From contig VXOR01000055.1 in assembly GCA_009840005.1 (NCBI GenBank), forward strand, positions 1-64,000: a stretch of 64,000 nucleotides of DNA, in the 5' to 3' direction. The notes beneath the pieces were generated by a model. That model saw nothing but the letters and a program-made list of their open reading frames with translations. It was not told the origin of the DNA and did not search any database. Positions 1 to 9,696 of the stretch are shown piece after piece. This stretch comes from Gemmatimonadota bacterium. GTDB taxonomy: Bacteria > Latescibacterota > UBA2968 > UBA8231. A program made the translations under genes and the position numbers. The number at the start of each line of letters is the position of its first letter. Positions within the stretch are counted from its first letter, which is position 1.

Positions 1-1769
1 CCAACCCCATCCAACCCCCCATACACCTGACGCACCCGACGACCCGACAAGTCCCACACCGCCACCACCACCCAAGATGGACCGGTCAACTCTACCAAGC
101 TATATCCCAATCCCACCACATCGTTGTGCTCATCCCCGTTGGGCGTCAAGACTGCTGGTCCTGCCTCTATCTGCAACACGTCCTGATGTTCTGCTCGGGT
201 GGCCACCCACACCCGATTGTCCTCATAGGCGGGGGTAGCATCGCCTTCCTGCACGCTCTGGGGCACCTCCAATGGTAGGGCACTGTCCCACACCCGCATT
301 GAAAAAGCCGAGCCATAGCGCAACACCTCTGCTTCGAATACTACCTCGACCAAAGCGCCCGAATCTTGGGCTGTCAGCCGCGGGATACTCACGACCACTC
401 GGTGCGGCTCGGTCGCTTCCACGGCATAATCTACCGGCTCATCGCCAATGCGCACTTGGGTTACGGGACCTAGCCGCGCCACGGTGGCGACCTCTAACCG
501 GTCAAAGCCGCCCCTGTCTACTCCAATGGTGGGTCGCATCACGTAGGTAAACTGCTGTGGCTGTCCCACTTTTACTTCGACCGGCCAGACCTCGCCGACC
601 AACTGCGTGGCCACCGGTAGGGAAGCGCGTACTTCGAGAAAGTCGACCTGTCCACCGTCGTCGTCTTGGGGCAGAAAGTCGACTTTGAATTGGAGGTAGC
701 GTCGTGGACTCAGCGACACGATAGGGGTGCCACTGCTGTCGGCAAAGGCGTAGGGGGACGACCAGAACGTCCAGTTGGCTTGATCGTAGCCGGTGCCGGC
801 TTTTTCGCCGATAGCTAACTTGGCGTAGTCGGTTCGGCTGACGGGTATTTTTTCGTCGCCTCGTCCGGTGAATCGCCAGAACAGGTTGGGGTCTTCGTCT
901 TGTCCGGAGCGGGATTGGATGAGGACACGGGCTTTGGGGTCTTGGTGGCCGGACCAGCGCAGGTCGCCCCAGGCCATGGGCTGACCAAAATCGAGAATAT
1001 TCGAGATATACGTCGATTGTTCGACAAAGCCTTTGGCGTAGACTTCTATCTCGTTCACTTCCCAGTCCTCGTTGTGTTCGCCGATAGTGACTTGAACAAA
1101 ACCTGCTTTATCGTGCGGCGGGATGGGGATGTCGAGGATCTGCTCTCGGTTGTCGCGCACCTCGACGATCCAAGGCGAATAGGGGCGGGGGTGATGGTAA
1201 GCAGCTCGGCGGGGCTCTTCTTCGTTGAGGTGGATGCGAACGTTCTGTGCTATTCTGCTCGGGTCGGTCAATCCGGATATAATCCGAATCCGGTCGATGA
1301 GATGAAGGACCCCCAAACTGAGATTTGCCGTGCCCGGAGTGCCGAAATCGTCGGTGCAGCTAAGGAAGTAATTCCTTTCCTCGAATTCGGTGCACAGATA
1401 TCGTTCTGCTAACCAGAAAGTGGTGGTGTCCCCATCCCATACCTGCCCGTTCGTTTGCTTTCTGATATGGCTTCCCCCTTTTTCTTCAATTCCGGGGGCT
1501 ATATTGAAGGTAGGATCTCGTTTTAGAGCTCGAATGGCGGCGGCGTCTATATCCAGTTCGATGGTCTCTCCACCTAGGGAAGGATCGAGACCGGCCCAAC
1601 TCAACTGGATAAATTCCACCTCTTCGCTGTCTACTTCTGGAGGTGGATCCAGCGCTTCACCGCCAAAGCGGTATATGACCAGCCCAGATGCCTCGTCTGC
1701 TGAAAAACCGACCCAAAAACAGAAAAGCCAGATCAGGGTACAAAAGAATGGAGCCATCCTCATTGACAT
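1..1769 (-). CDS. large secreted surface protein, discoidin-like plus FlgD/CHU_C-like domains (3' end cut by window edge)
   Basis: Reading the minus strand from an ATG at 1769 (in-frame ATGs also at 1763 and 1757) gives 589 codons that run off the left edge, about 38 residues short of the full length of its paralogues at 11787-17501. It opens with a hydrophobic signal segment, then an ASGLVIYRFGGEAL motif shared by all copies, then a discoidin-like region with the NGQVWDGDTTTFWLAERY signature. The sequence at the edge is the FlgD/CHU_C-like C-terminal domain. The frame is open throughout and its offset matches the other copies, so no frameshift is seen. It lies 38 bases downstream of the 856-residue family member on the same strand, probably co-transcribed. 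A cell-surface or matrix role is inferred; the ligand is unknown. Confidence 0.85.
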   Translation of the reverse strand, partial: MSMRMAPFFCTLIWLFCFWVGFSADEASGLVIYRFGGEALDPPPEVDSEEVEFIQLSWAGLDPSLGGETIELDIDAAAIRALKRDPTFNIAPGIEEKGGSHIRKQTNGQVWDGDTTTFWLAERYLCTEFEERNYFLSCTDDFGTPGTANLSLGVLHLIDRIRIISGLTDPSRIAQNVRIHLNEEEPRRAAYHHPRPYSPWIVEVRDNREQILDIPIPPHDKAGFVQVTIGEHNEDWEVNEIEVYAKGFVEQSTYISNILDFGQPMAWGDLRWSGHQDPKARVLIQSRSGQDEDPNLFWRFTGRGDEKIPVSRTDYAKLAIGEKAGTGYDQANWTFWSSPYAFADSSGTPIVSLSPRRYLQFKVDFLPQDDDGGQVDFLEVRASLPVATQLVGEVWPVEVKVGQPQQFTYVMRPTIGVDRGGFDRLEVATVARLGPVTQVRIGDEPVDYAVEATEPHRVVVSIPRLTAQDSGALVEVVFEAEVLRYGSAFSMRVWDSALPLEVPQSVQEGDATPAYEDNRVWVATRAEHQDVLQIEAGPAVLTPNGDEHNDVVGLGYSLVELTGPSWVVVAVWDLSGRRVRQVYGGLDGV

Positions 1770-1807
1770 GTATCTCGCAAATCCTGGACGCCGGTCGTAC
1801 GCATCCC

Positions 1808-4378
1808 TCAGTATGCTACATGGACCACCCGCTGCACAAAAGTGTTATCGGCCGAGCCAGAATCCACATCCACCTTTACCCTGGCCAAGTAGATTCCCGG
1901 AGGAACCGGCTCGCCCAAATGACCCTTGCCATCCCAGCGAAAAGTATAATTCCCGCGAGGATCTGGACGGCGTTCTTCTATCCGGTTGGCCTCAACCCCA
2001 CTTAGGTCGTAAACGGTCAGAGTCACCGGCCTCTCAGCACCCACCCGCGCCACGCCAAAGCTGACTACCAGTTCATCATTGACGCCGTCCCCATTGGGCG
2101 TGAATACCTGCGACTCCAGCCTAAAGTCCCTAATAATTTCATCCCCGCTGAGTGCTAGGACGGTGACGGTCTGGCTACTGACCAGTTCCGTAGGATCGCC
2201 CTCGTCAACTCGCTGCCAGAATCCAGGTACGGCGGAATTCTGTACTAGTGCTCTAAAGGAGGCACTATTGCCGAATATGGTGGCGCGAAATCGGACCTGA
2301 ACTAGTTCCGTTCCGCGGTCAATTTTCTCGTCCAAGCGCAATCTGAGAGAGTCGGCGGGCGTATCAATCAGGGTTAGATCAGCCGGTGCGTAGTTGGTGG
2401 TTTGTCCGTTAGCGAAATCATCCTTACTTCCCGTCCGGACTTCAAGAAACTCTATCTCAGTACCTGCCGTGGCTTCTAAGGTAATCTCATCGAAACCTTG
2501 GTCTGCCGCAGTGAAATCGGGCCGGATGAAGTAAGAGAATTCCTCAGGGGTGCCCACGGTCTCAATTCGGGTGGGCCATACTTCTCCCACCAGCCGATCG
2601 GCAACTGGATCTGAGGTGTTGATGGCAATGGAGCGGAGGGTGGTGCCCGCGTCCGCTCGGTCCGTGAGCAATATGAGCCGAAGTTCCATATACTGCCTGG
2701 GACTGGGAGATTTTATCGCTTCCCCGGACTGAGTATGCGGCACACTCCACGTGCTCCAGTCATTGCCCGGTTCGAATGTGCTGGTGATATCGCCCCTTTT
2801 GGACTTAGGCAGCTTGTTGTAGCGCTTCTCGGTGACAACCTTGCCATTGGAATCGTGGTAGATTTTCTCTTCTATCAGCTCATTGCCCGTCCGGGTCTGC
2901 AGTTGGACTTGGGTGCCGGCCGGTGTATCCGCTTCCCACTCGACGGAAATCAGGTTTTTAGGTTCGTTAAATTGAATTAGATCCGAGGTCAGCGATACTT
3001 CCGCCACAAAGCCCTCTCCATAGAGCATCACTTCCGTAAAAGCTATGTAGCTGAGCGAACTCAATGGATTCTGGAACGGCGAGCGGATAAAGCGAATCTT
3101 GGAAGGCTCAATCTGGATTTCGCGGAATCGCAAGCCTCCGGAAGCAGTGTGTCCAAAAGCGTCTCTAGAGGTACTTCGACCCACCCGAGTCCATTTGATG
3201 CTACCATCGGGTGCTAGGGTACCATCGGAGACATCGACGTAAAGTTCGTTGATCGGCGAGGCTCCGTCGGTAAGAAAATGCATGGTGTCGACCCAAAATA
3301 GAGCCCCTAAATCCTCGAAGTAATCATAGTCGCGATAGCCGAAAATCGACCCATTAACACCCGTGCTGTAGTTGCCGTCGCTAACTGCAGTCCCAATGTC
3401 CTTAATTCCGCCATTGGTCTCGATCGTCACCTGTCCTCCTCGCTCCACCAAACCCATGTTGACATTGTCTCCCTCCGTCACGACCTCGATCTCGGCGATT
3501 CTGGGAATTTCCCTCCGGTAGTAGCGGATTGGGCCTTGGCGTTCGGGATTAATGCTGTCGTATTCCTCTTGTGAAATTAGAGTTTCCCGGCCGGACCGCT
3601 CTTTGCGGTAGAATTCGATAGCGCCTTGCTGTTGTACCGGCAGATTATCGTACTCCTGTTCGGTCAATTTCTCAGCCTTGGTCGAATCACTATTGATGGC
3701 AATTATTAGAATGCGCTCGAGTGGATCGCCCCTGAAGAGCAGATCCGATCCTTCGGTCGGACGGGGTTCAAATTCGAATACGCGCTGTGTCTTGTTGGGT
3801 TTGTCGGTCCGGCCGATTTCCCAGAAGTTGGGGACGTTGGTCTTGGGCTCGTCGAGATAGTAGCCCGAAACCGAGCGCGGTGGGGGTTGCCGCCAGCCCA
3901 GCACCTTGAACTGCAGGAAGGGGTCTCCCTCGCCTTCTTGGGCAAAGCGGATGACTATTCTCTTGACGACTACTATGCGGCCAAGATTCACTTCTACCCA
4001 CCAGTCCTCTAGAGGGCTTTCGGGATTGGGGGCCCACATAGTCTGTAGGTCGCCATCTATCAGGTTGTCCGCTGTATTGGTGCCGGAGCCTGCTATCACC
4101 CCCCCCTCGCCGGTAGTGGAAAATTGCGGCGCGTCCTGAGCCGCGTTGATCTCTTTCCGTATAAAGGAAGGTCGCACCGTATTGTCGGTAGTGGAAATAT
4201 CCAGAAGACTCGACGCCCCTTTCCACGCCTGCCAGTGGGCTGCCCGGTTAATCAGGACTTGATTCCCACGGATAGCATGGCCCTGTTGCGACCAGGCTTG
4301 AAGGGGAAAGATCAGAAGTGTACCGATCCACACCAAGCTGGAGATGCCCCACCGATAAGAGATCGAGTCAGCTACCAT
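1808..4378 (-). CDS. 856-residue secreted surface protein, discoidin-like and FlgD/CHU_C-like domains
   Basis: A signal peptide of about 30 residues ends near QAWSQQG. Residues 90-200 look like a discoidin (F5/8 type C) jelly roll (NLIDGDLQTMWAPN, then DWWVEVNLG). A second such region precedes AFTEVMLYGEGF. A beta-rich middle shares the W.TWS.P and LVGEVWP motifs with the 627-residue copies. The C-terminus has VFTPNGDGVND and PPGIYLARV, the hallmark of FlgD/CHU_C-type Ig-like domains seen on secreted proteins of FCB bacteria. A short module (EYDNLPVQQQGAI near 242, EYDSINPERQGPI near 272, RYNKLPKSKRGDI later) recurs in it. The start is supported by GGAGG six bases upstream. It is the longest and most divergent member of the local family. 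The ligand and exact role are not known. Confidence 0.85.
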   Translation of the reverse strand: MVADSISYRWGISSLVWIGTLLIFPLQAWSQQGHAIRGNQVLINRAAHWQAWKGASSLLDISTTDNTVRPSFIRKEINAAQDAPQFSTTGEGGVIAGSGTNTADNLIDGDLQTMWAPNPESPLEDWWVEVNLGRIVVVKRIVIRFAQEGEGDPFLQFKVLGWRQPPPRSVSGYYLDEPKTNVPNFWEIGRTDKPNKTQRVFEFEPRPTEGSDLLFRGDPLERILIIAINSDSTKAEKLTEQEYDNLPVQQQGAIEFYRKERSGRETLISQEEYDSINPERQGPIRYYRREIPRIAEIEVVTEGDNVNMGLVERGGQVTIETNGGIKDIGTAVSDGNYSTGVNGSIFGYRDYDYFEDLGALFWVDTMHFLTDGASPINELYVDVSDGTLAPDGSIKWTRVGRSTSRDAFGHTASGGLRFREIQIEPSKIRFIRSPFQNPLSSLSYIAFTEVMLYGEGFVAEVSLTSDLIQFNEPKNLISVEWEADTPAGTQVQLQTRTGNELIEEKIYHDSNGKVVTEKRYNKLPKSKRGDITSTFEPGNDWSTWSVPHTQSGEAIKSPSPRQYMELRLILLTDRADAGTTLRSIAINTSDPVADRLVGEVWPTRIETVGTPEEFSYFIRPDFTAADQGFDEITLEATAGTEIEFLEVRTGSKDDFANGQTTNYAPADLTLIDTPADSLRLRLDEKIDRGTELVQVRFRATIFGNSASFRALVQNSAVPGFWQRVDEGDPTELVSSQTVTVLALSGDEIIRDFRLESQVFTPNGDGVNDELVVSFGVARVGAERPVTLTVYDLSGVEANRIEERRPDPRGNYTFRWDGKGHLGEPVPPGIYLARVKVDVDSGSADNTFVQRVVHVAY

Positions 4379-4442
4379 GATGCCCCTCCGGACTATAGAA
4401 CTTGTCGACTTGTCGAGTGGTTAAACGGCTTTTAGGTGCTAA

Positions 4443-4482
4443 AACACAAAGAGGGGATATCGAAATATCCCCTCTTTGTGTT
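4443..4482 (-). terminator. perfect 18-bp stem terminator
   Basis: An 18-base arm (4443-4460) pairs perfectly with 4465-4482 around a CGAA loop. On the minus strand the stem is followed by TTTT, so it fits an intrinsic terminator for the secreted CBM9-like gene ending at 4496. It also separates that gene from the surface-protein genes downstream. Confidence 0.85.
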
Positions 4483-4495
4483 GGAAAAACTGGAA

Positions 4496-5428
4496 CTATT
4501 CTTCCAGCAGATAATGGGACTTAATTCTGCCCCAGGAGTCGTTTTCTACAGCGGTGGGAAACAGCTCTTCATCGACCTCCAGCAGTTCCATGTCACCCAT
4601 GAGATTGGCATTGCGCCAGACATTGTGAACAGCCGGAAAATCGTAGGAGCCATCGTAGCGGTCGTCGGCCAAGTCGTAGTCCTTAGCCAAAGATCCGACG
4701 TGGATGATATTGCCTACTTCTAGATCGACGATTGTGCTTTGCTCAGGACCATCCCAACTCCAGGTTTCCCACGGAGTCATCATGATCTCGTAGGTATAAG
4801 TACCCGGACCACCAGTCTCACCGGTGCGGGACCAACCTACTTGGGCGTACTCGGGAAAGGGGATCTCGCGACCAGTGGTCTCCCAGTCGGTCGCCTCGAT
4901 GTACTTGAAAGCCCAGTACCCGTCGATGGGCGGCACGTGGATCTGCCACAGTTGGCCTGTGACGAAAAACAAATCCCGGCGCTCGTCTTCGGATAAATCG
5001 TTCCAATCGCCGTTAAACATATCGCCACCGCTGTGGTCAGCGTCGAGCACGAAGTGCCAGTCGTCATCCCAGTTGAAAACAGTGGGATCGTCGCGGCTGT
5101 TGTGGAGATGCTCATCAACCACAAAGGCAAACGAGAAAACCCGATTCATTTCCTCGTTCCAGGCCCACATGCTTCTGGCGTTGAAATCCGACAGCTCGCC
5201 GCTGTCATCTCCGCGCACAGTTTCTACGATGTGGCCTCCTTCCACCGAGATCTCGAAGATATCTGGGTCTATCATGTCCCAGTCGCTTATATCGCCGTCG
5301 ATGGCGGGCACGGCGTGAAGCGGGAACTGAAAGGCGAAGTAAACCTCGCCAGGCAGTTCGTGAGCCGAGCCGATACTAGCGCCGACGACCACGAGTGCTA
5401 AAACCATAAAGCAACGAATCAGTTTCAT
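4496..5428 (-). CDS. secreted CBM9-like (DOMON-type) protein
   Basis: The 310-residue product has a clear signal peptide, probably cleaved after GSA at residue 22. The motif AIDGDISDWD near residue 42 is the opening signature of family 9 carbohydrate-binding/DOMON-like beta sandwiches, and the rest is rich in Trp, Asp and aromatic residues (WDDDWHFVLDAD, YTYEIMMTPWETW). There is no catalytic domain, so a periplasmic or surface sugar- or ligand-binding role is likely. AGGAGG lies eight bases before the ATG. It is transcribed alone, with a strong terminator behind it. The ligand cannot be read from sequence. Confidence 0.75.
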   Translation of the reverse strand: MKLIRCFMVLALVVVGASIGSAHELPGEVYFAFQFPLHAVPAIDGDISDWDMIDPDIFEISVEGGHIVETVRGDDSGELSDFNARSMWAWNEEMNRVFSFAFVVDEHLHNSRDDPTVFNWDDDWHFVLDADHSGGDMFNGDWNDLSEDERRDLFFVTGQLWQIHVPPIDGYWAFKYIEATDWETTGREIPFPEYAQVGWSRTGETGGPGTYTYEIMMTPWETWSWDGPEQSTIVDLEVGNIIHVGSLAKDYDLADDRYDGSYDFPAVHNVWRNANLMGDMELLEVDEELFPTAVENDSWGRIKSHYLLEE

Positions 5429-5612
5429 TACCTTAACCTCCTGTTAGGTATTGGATTGAAAAGCCGATTCATCTGTCTGCTAAATTCTGCATCTACGGCA
5501 CTTATTGCTACAAAACCTCCTTTCTCCTAGCTGATTAACACGTCCTGTATCTCTGTCCTACATTTATAATTCGGTAATATACGAGCAAAAAGTCTAAGTA
5601 GAAAGAAAAATT

Positions 5613-7754
5613 TCAACCCTCTTCCTCCAACTGCTGTATTCGGCCCGCCGATGGATGATTGGGTGCCAATTCTGCCCCCTTCTGCCAGTATGCACGGGCC
5701 TGCTGACGCCGTTCTAAGTGCCACAAGGCCCGGCCTAGATTGAAGTAAGCCGGGGCAAAATCTGGGTGTAACGCGACCAACTCTTCCCAAGTTTCCACGG
5801 CTTTTTCCAGATTGCCCAAGGAGGCATATGCCACCCCGAGTTCGTTGTACGCCTCTCGGTACGTCGGCTTCAGCGCTGTGGCCTGCTCCAAAAAGCGCAC
5901 GGCTTGCTCTAGCTGGCCCACTTGAGCATAGGTCCGCCCCAACTGGGTGTAGAGATAGCGTCCCACTTCTAGGCCGATCAATTCCTCGGGCACAGGTGCA
6001 ATTTCCAAGGCCCGGTGGTACGCCTGCAAGGCCCCCGTCCAATCTTTTTCGGCCCTAGCTTGGTGACCGCGCAAAACCCAGTGTAGTGCCTCAAAGTAGG
6101 AACGGGACTCTATCCGAATCGAGTCTCCACTCACGGAGAGGGTGCCCAGCCGGACGACAGGTCCCGTCTTCTCTACTTGGGCAAATCCCGCAATTGGCAA
6201 AAAGTACCAGTCCATTCGGTCGAAAATAGCCGTTTCCACCCGGCTTGGTGAAAAGACTTTCCGCCACTGGCCCGTCTCTAGGAGGGGTTGGAAATCGGGC
6301 GGTATCTCCTCGTCGGGGCACACTGGATGCTGATAGTGGACGATGACGACTGGGGCACTAGCGCTGTCACGGGACGTCGACTGCATCTTCTCCCTATTCG
6401 TCTTTAGGTATAGAGGCGGCAGATCCTCTCGCTGGGCCAATAAGGCGTACGCCCGCAGCAACGCTTCGCTGCCGTAGCTCTGTAGGTAGTGGGTCTGCCG
6501 CACCTGAACGCGCTCGGGTGTCAGCACTTGGATCTGGCCGCACTTTGAGGGCAATTGGAGCAGGCGCTGGTACTGGGGAAGGTGAGTCTGGAGCCAGACC
6601 TGAGCCTCTACGCGGGTGTCTTGCCCGCTCAGTAGGGATCTAGTGTGGAGCGAGGCGTACAGGGGCTCGGCCACTAGGGCCAGGGTGACCAAGCCACCCA
6701 CCAGAGGATACTTCCATCCCATCCCGACCAAACGTCCGATGAGCAGGGCCAGTAGGGGAGCAAGGGGTAGGGCATAGCGCATAAAAGTGGAGCCAGCAAG
6801 CGCGAGGACTGCGGCCAAGGGGACGACGCCAGCCAGCAAGACGAATTCCTGCCACCGCCGCTGGCGAACGCTCCAGAGCAGGGACAGGGCTACGGCCACG
6901 GCAGCCACTATGCCCAGACCGTGGCGCAAGGTATAGCGCAGGTGGTAGAGCCAAGCCCGTTCCTCTGTGCTCGACTCGGCCAGCAAATGGGTCCGCCCCA
7001 TATCGGCGAAATGGCTCCAAAACTGCCCGGCGTCGAGCCAGACAAAAGGCGTGGCTAAGGCAAAACTCAACGCAGCCCCACTGCCGACCCAGATGCTGCG
7101 CCTTAGTGGCCAAGGGCTATCCAGCAGAATCGCTGTGGTCACCGGCACCGCCACTAGCACCGCTGGATACTTGGTCGCCGCAGCCAAGCCAGTGAAAATG
7201 CCCGCCACCAGAAAATCCCGCACGCGCCCATCCTGCCGGGCCCGCACGGCCCACAACAGGGCCATTACCGACCAGAAAACAGCCGGTGTATCCACGATGG
7301 CCAGGTGGGCAAAACGCACGGCCAGCGGCATGGTCGCCAAGATCAAGGCAGCCAAGAGTCCTTCTTTGACGCCGTAGAGGCGTCGTCCCAGACAGGCGAC
7401 AGCTCCTACTGTGGCAACGGCCAACAGGGTGTTGCCCCCGCGCACTAGGGCCAGCAAATTGCGGCCGTCCACCAGCAGGTGATAGGCCACAAACTGCTCT
7501 ACTGATTCGGCGCTTGTCGCCAGATAGTAGAGCAGGTACAAAAGGGAACTAAGGTAGAAGTGAAAGGTAGGGTAGTTAAAGTAGTGGGGATTGAGATCAC
7601 CGCTCCAGAAACCCAGCGGCAGGACTATGAAGGCAATCTCGTCGAAGTGAGTCCAAGACGGCGCAGGTACCGGCCAGCGCAGCGCCAGTGCCAGCAACAA
7701 GATAGCACCTGTACCCCATCTGAAGGAGATGCGCCCTGTGTTCTTCTCTGGCAT
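5613..7754 (-). CDS. membrane glycosyltransferase (ArnT/PMT-like) with C-terminal TPR repeats
   Basis: The N-terminal 400 residues hold roughly ten hydrophobic segments. The first outer loop carries the acidic pair of GT-C enzymes (HFDEIAF, D38/E39), as in ArnT/PMT-family transferases that use polyprenyl-phosphate sugars. A soluble region follows, and residues about 560-713 form TPR repeats (ALQAYHRALEIAP, AYNELGVAYASLGN, AYFNLGRALWHLE). The TPR tail suggests a protein partner in the periplasm. It is 62 bases downstream of the chaperone lipoprotein gene on the same strand. The donor and acceptor are unknown. A second GT-C plus TPR gene lies on the other side of the chaperone gene. Confidence 0.8.
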   Translation of the reverse strand: MPEKNTGRISFRWGTGAILLLALALRWPVPAPSWTHFDEIAFIVLPLGFWSGDLNPHYFNYPTFHFYLSSLLYLLYYLATSAESVEQFVAYHLLVDGRNLLALVRGGNTLLAVATVGAVACLGRRLYGVKEGLLAALILATMPLAVRFAHLAIVDTPAVFWSVMALLWAVRARQDGRVRDFLVAGIFTGLAAATKYPAVLVAVPVTTAILLDSPWPLRRSIWVGSGAALSFALATPFVWLDAGQFWSHFADMGRTHLLAESSTEERAWLYHLRYTLRHGLGIVAAVAVALSLLWSVRQRRWQEFVLLAGVVPLAAVLALAGSTFMRYALPLAPLLALLIGRLVGMGWKYPLVGGLVTLALVAEPLYASLHTRSLLSGQDTRVEAQVWLQTHLPQYQRLLQLPSKCGQIQVLTPERVQVRQTHYLQSYGSEALLRAYALLAQREDLPPLYLKTNREKMQSTSRDSASAPVVIVHYQHPVCPDEEIPPDFQPLLETGQWRKVFSPSRVETAIFDRMDWYFLPIAGFAQVEKTGPVVRLGTLSVSGDSIRIESRSYFEALHWVLRGHQARAEKDWTGALQAYHRALEIAPVPEELIGLEVGRYLYTQLGRTYAQVGQLEQAVRFLEQATALKPTYREAYNELGVAYASLGNLEKAVETWEELVALHPDFAPAYFNLGRALWHLERRQQARAYWQKGAELAPNHPSAGRIQQLEEEG

Positions 7755-7816
7755 TTGGTGCCTCTTCCCGCCTGGGCTGGCTCAATCACCCGACCCGCGG
7801 CGGGGAGAATTCCGAG

Positions 7817-9574
7817 CTAGCCACTGGTGAGAACGCGTTTCAGATTGTCCTCTCGGATCTCGACCTGAGCGGCGTACTTAGTCCGCAGTTCGGCCAAGAA
7901 TTGCTCGAATACCTGCTGCTTCTTGATCCAGTTGACTGTGGCTCTCACCCGCTTTTTGGCTTCTTCAAAGGAAGCCTGCTGCTGCTCGCGGGACAATACC
8001 TTGAAAATGGAGTACCCCTCGCGCACCTGCAGCGGCCCGGTCAACTCGCCCACAGGGGTTTTGCGGGCCGCCACCACCAAGCGTCCGTACACCGCTGCGG
8101 CCGCAACCGTAAAACGCTGTCGGCCCTCCTCGTCGCGCAGCTCTGGAGGGCGTTTGGAGTACTGGCGTGCCAAATCGTCCATGGACTCACCCCGCCGGAG
8201 GCGTTTGAGCAAGTCCTTGGCCTCCTCTTCGGTGGCGACGAGGATTTCTTGGATCTCGATCTGGTCGGGCCGCATGTAGCGGTCGGAGTTTTCTTCGTAT
8301 TCCCGGCGAATATCTTCTGCGGAAATGCTTACGCGCTCTTTCAACACTTGGACGCGCAACTGCACAACCAATTCCTGTTCTCGTTTCCTTGCCAGCCATT
8401 GCGTCACTTCCTTTTCCCGATCTAGGCCTTCCCGCAGGGCGGCCTCGACAAAGAGCGCATCGGGGGCCAAGGTGCCTTCGGCATACTCGATGACGGCCTC
8501 TTTGTTGCGTAAGTCCAGCGTTTTGTATTTGAGTTGACTGGCGGCATCGAGTACATCGCCGGCCGTGATCGTTCCTCCTTCATAGCGGTAGAGAACAATG
8601 GCCCGCACCTCTTTATCCCCAGCGGTGGCTCCCCTGTGCATTGCCGCCGAGAAGGCATCCAATCCCTGCTGGTCCCTTTCGAGTTTGAGGGCTTTTTTGA
8701 GGCTGTCGGTCAGGGCAGCCCTCGCTCCGACGGTGCGTTCGATGAAGAGTTGGCGGTAGATATTTTGGAATTGCTCGGCGTCTAGCCCGGTTTCGATTGA
8801 ATCCAGAGCTTTGAAAAGGGCGAAATGACCACCGATGTCTATGGGCTGGCTCACTTCTCCTGCTTCAAGCGCGAAGAGGGGCGTACGCAGATAGGGCGGC
8901 ATATCCAGCTTGCCGACATACCGACCGGTGTCTCCTCCTTGCTCCATTGTTGGTTCGTGGATGGACCACTGCTCGGCCACCTCCCCAAAATCTCGCCCCG
9001 AGGTGATCTCGCGCAGTGCGGACCAAGCGCTGTCTTCGCTGGTGGTGATGAGTTGAGCAAAGCGGACCTTGCGCGCCAATTCCTGTTCCCGGAAGTAATC
9101 ATTGACCTCCTGTCCCGAGACTCGCACCTTGATCTTTTTGATTTGGTAGAGGCCAACAAGTTTTTCCTTCCTGTACTGGGCTATCTTATAGATGAAGGCT
9201 GGCAGGCGATCTATCCCTTGCTCCTTGGCCTCCAACTGCAGCAGCTCCATATCGATGAGCGTCTGCAAATGGTTGCGCTCCTTCTCTAGTCCTTCACTGT
9301 CGCTCTGGAGGTAATTGGGGATTTTGCCGTAGAAAGCCCGTAGCTGACCAGCGGTGATGGATCGGTCTCCCACCCGAGCCAATTCCAGTTTCCACTGGGC
9401 CGTCGAGTCTGGAGTGGTGACGAGTTCTGCCTGCGGCTGGGAGGCTTTTTCCTTTTGCTCAGCGCACCCAGCCCACAAAATAGCCAGCAGCACCGTCCCG
9501 ATCACCCATCTTGTCGCGGTGGATACAAGGCGTATCATTGCCTTGGGGCTTAGGTATTTCATCATTTTCTCCAA
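7817..9574 (-). CDS. parvulin-type peptidyl-prolyl isomerase lipoprotein (SurA/PrsA-like)
   Basis: The 585-residue product starts with a basic, hydrophobic segment ending in a lipobox (LWAGC, C37), so it should be a lipid-anchored envelope protein. Two regions resemble PpiC/rotamase domains: about 165-260 (VRFAQLITTSEDSAW, then MEQGGDTGRYV) and about 435-540 (IEIQEILVATEEEAK, then GPLQVREGYSIFKVLS). A long helical N-terminal region resembles the SurA chaperone arm. It probably helps secreted or outer-membrane proteins fold, which fits the many large secreted proteins nearby. Start ambiguity is small (Met 1, 4 or 5). Confidence 0.85.
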   Translation of the reverse strand: MEKMMKYLSPKAMIRLVSTATRWVIGTVLLAILWAGCAEQKEKASQPQAELVTTPDSTAQWKLELARVGDRSITAGQLRAFYGKIPNYLQSDSEGLEKERNHLQTLIDMELLQLEAKEQGIDRLPAFIYKIAQYRKEKLVGLYQIKKIKVRVSGQEVNDYFREQELARKVRFAQLITTSEDSAWSALREITSGRDFGEVAEQWSIHEPTMEQGGDTGRYVGKLDMPPYLRTPLFALEAGEVSQPIDIGGHFALFKALDSIETGLDAEQFQNIYRQLFIERTVGARAALTDSLKKALKLERDQQGLDAFSAAMHRGATAGDKEVRAIVLYRYEGGTITAGDVLDAASQLKYKTLDLRNKEAVIEYAEGTLAPDALFVEAALREGLDREKEVTQWLARKREQELVVQLRVQVLKERVSISAEDIRREYEENSDRYMRPDQIEIQEILVATEEEAKDLLKRLRRGESMDDLARQYSKRPPELRDEEGRQRFTVAAAAVYGRLVVAARKTPVGELTGPLQVREGYSIFKVLSREQQQASFEEAKKRVRATVNWIKKQQVFEQFLAELRTKYAAQVEIREDNLKRVLTSG

Positions 9575-9696
9575 TGTCTTTAGGGCCGCATATTAAGGGA
9601 TCAACCTAGAGACGAAATTTACAATTTACAACACCCAATAAAGCCAACTTTTTTGCCATTGTCGAGGAACAGACACTCGCTGCCTGCGTCTTGTCT

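Noticed and set aside
815..1027. Minus-strand 70-codon frame repeated in the surface-protein copies (also at 12737-12949 and 14651-14863)
   Set aside because: It is an alternative frame of the surface-protein genes on the same strand; it recurs only because the underlying DNA is conserved among paralogues.
1..1769. Possible frameshifted pseudogene at the left edge
   Set aside because: Frame offsets measured at two places match those of the intact copy at 13701-15584, so the gene is open and merely cut by the window edge.
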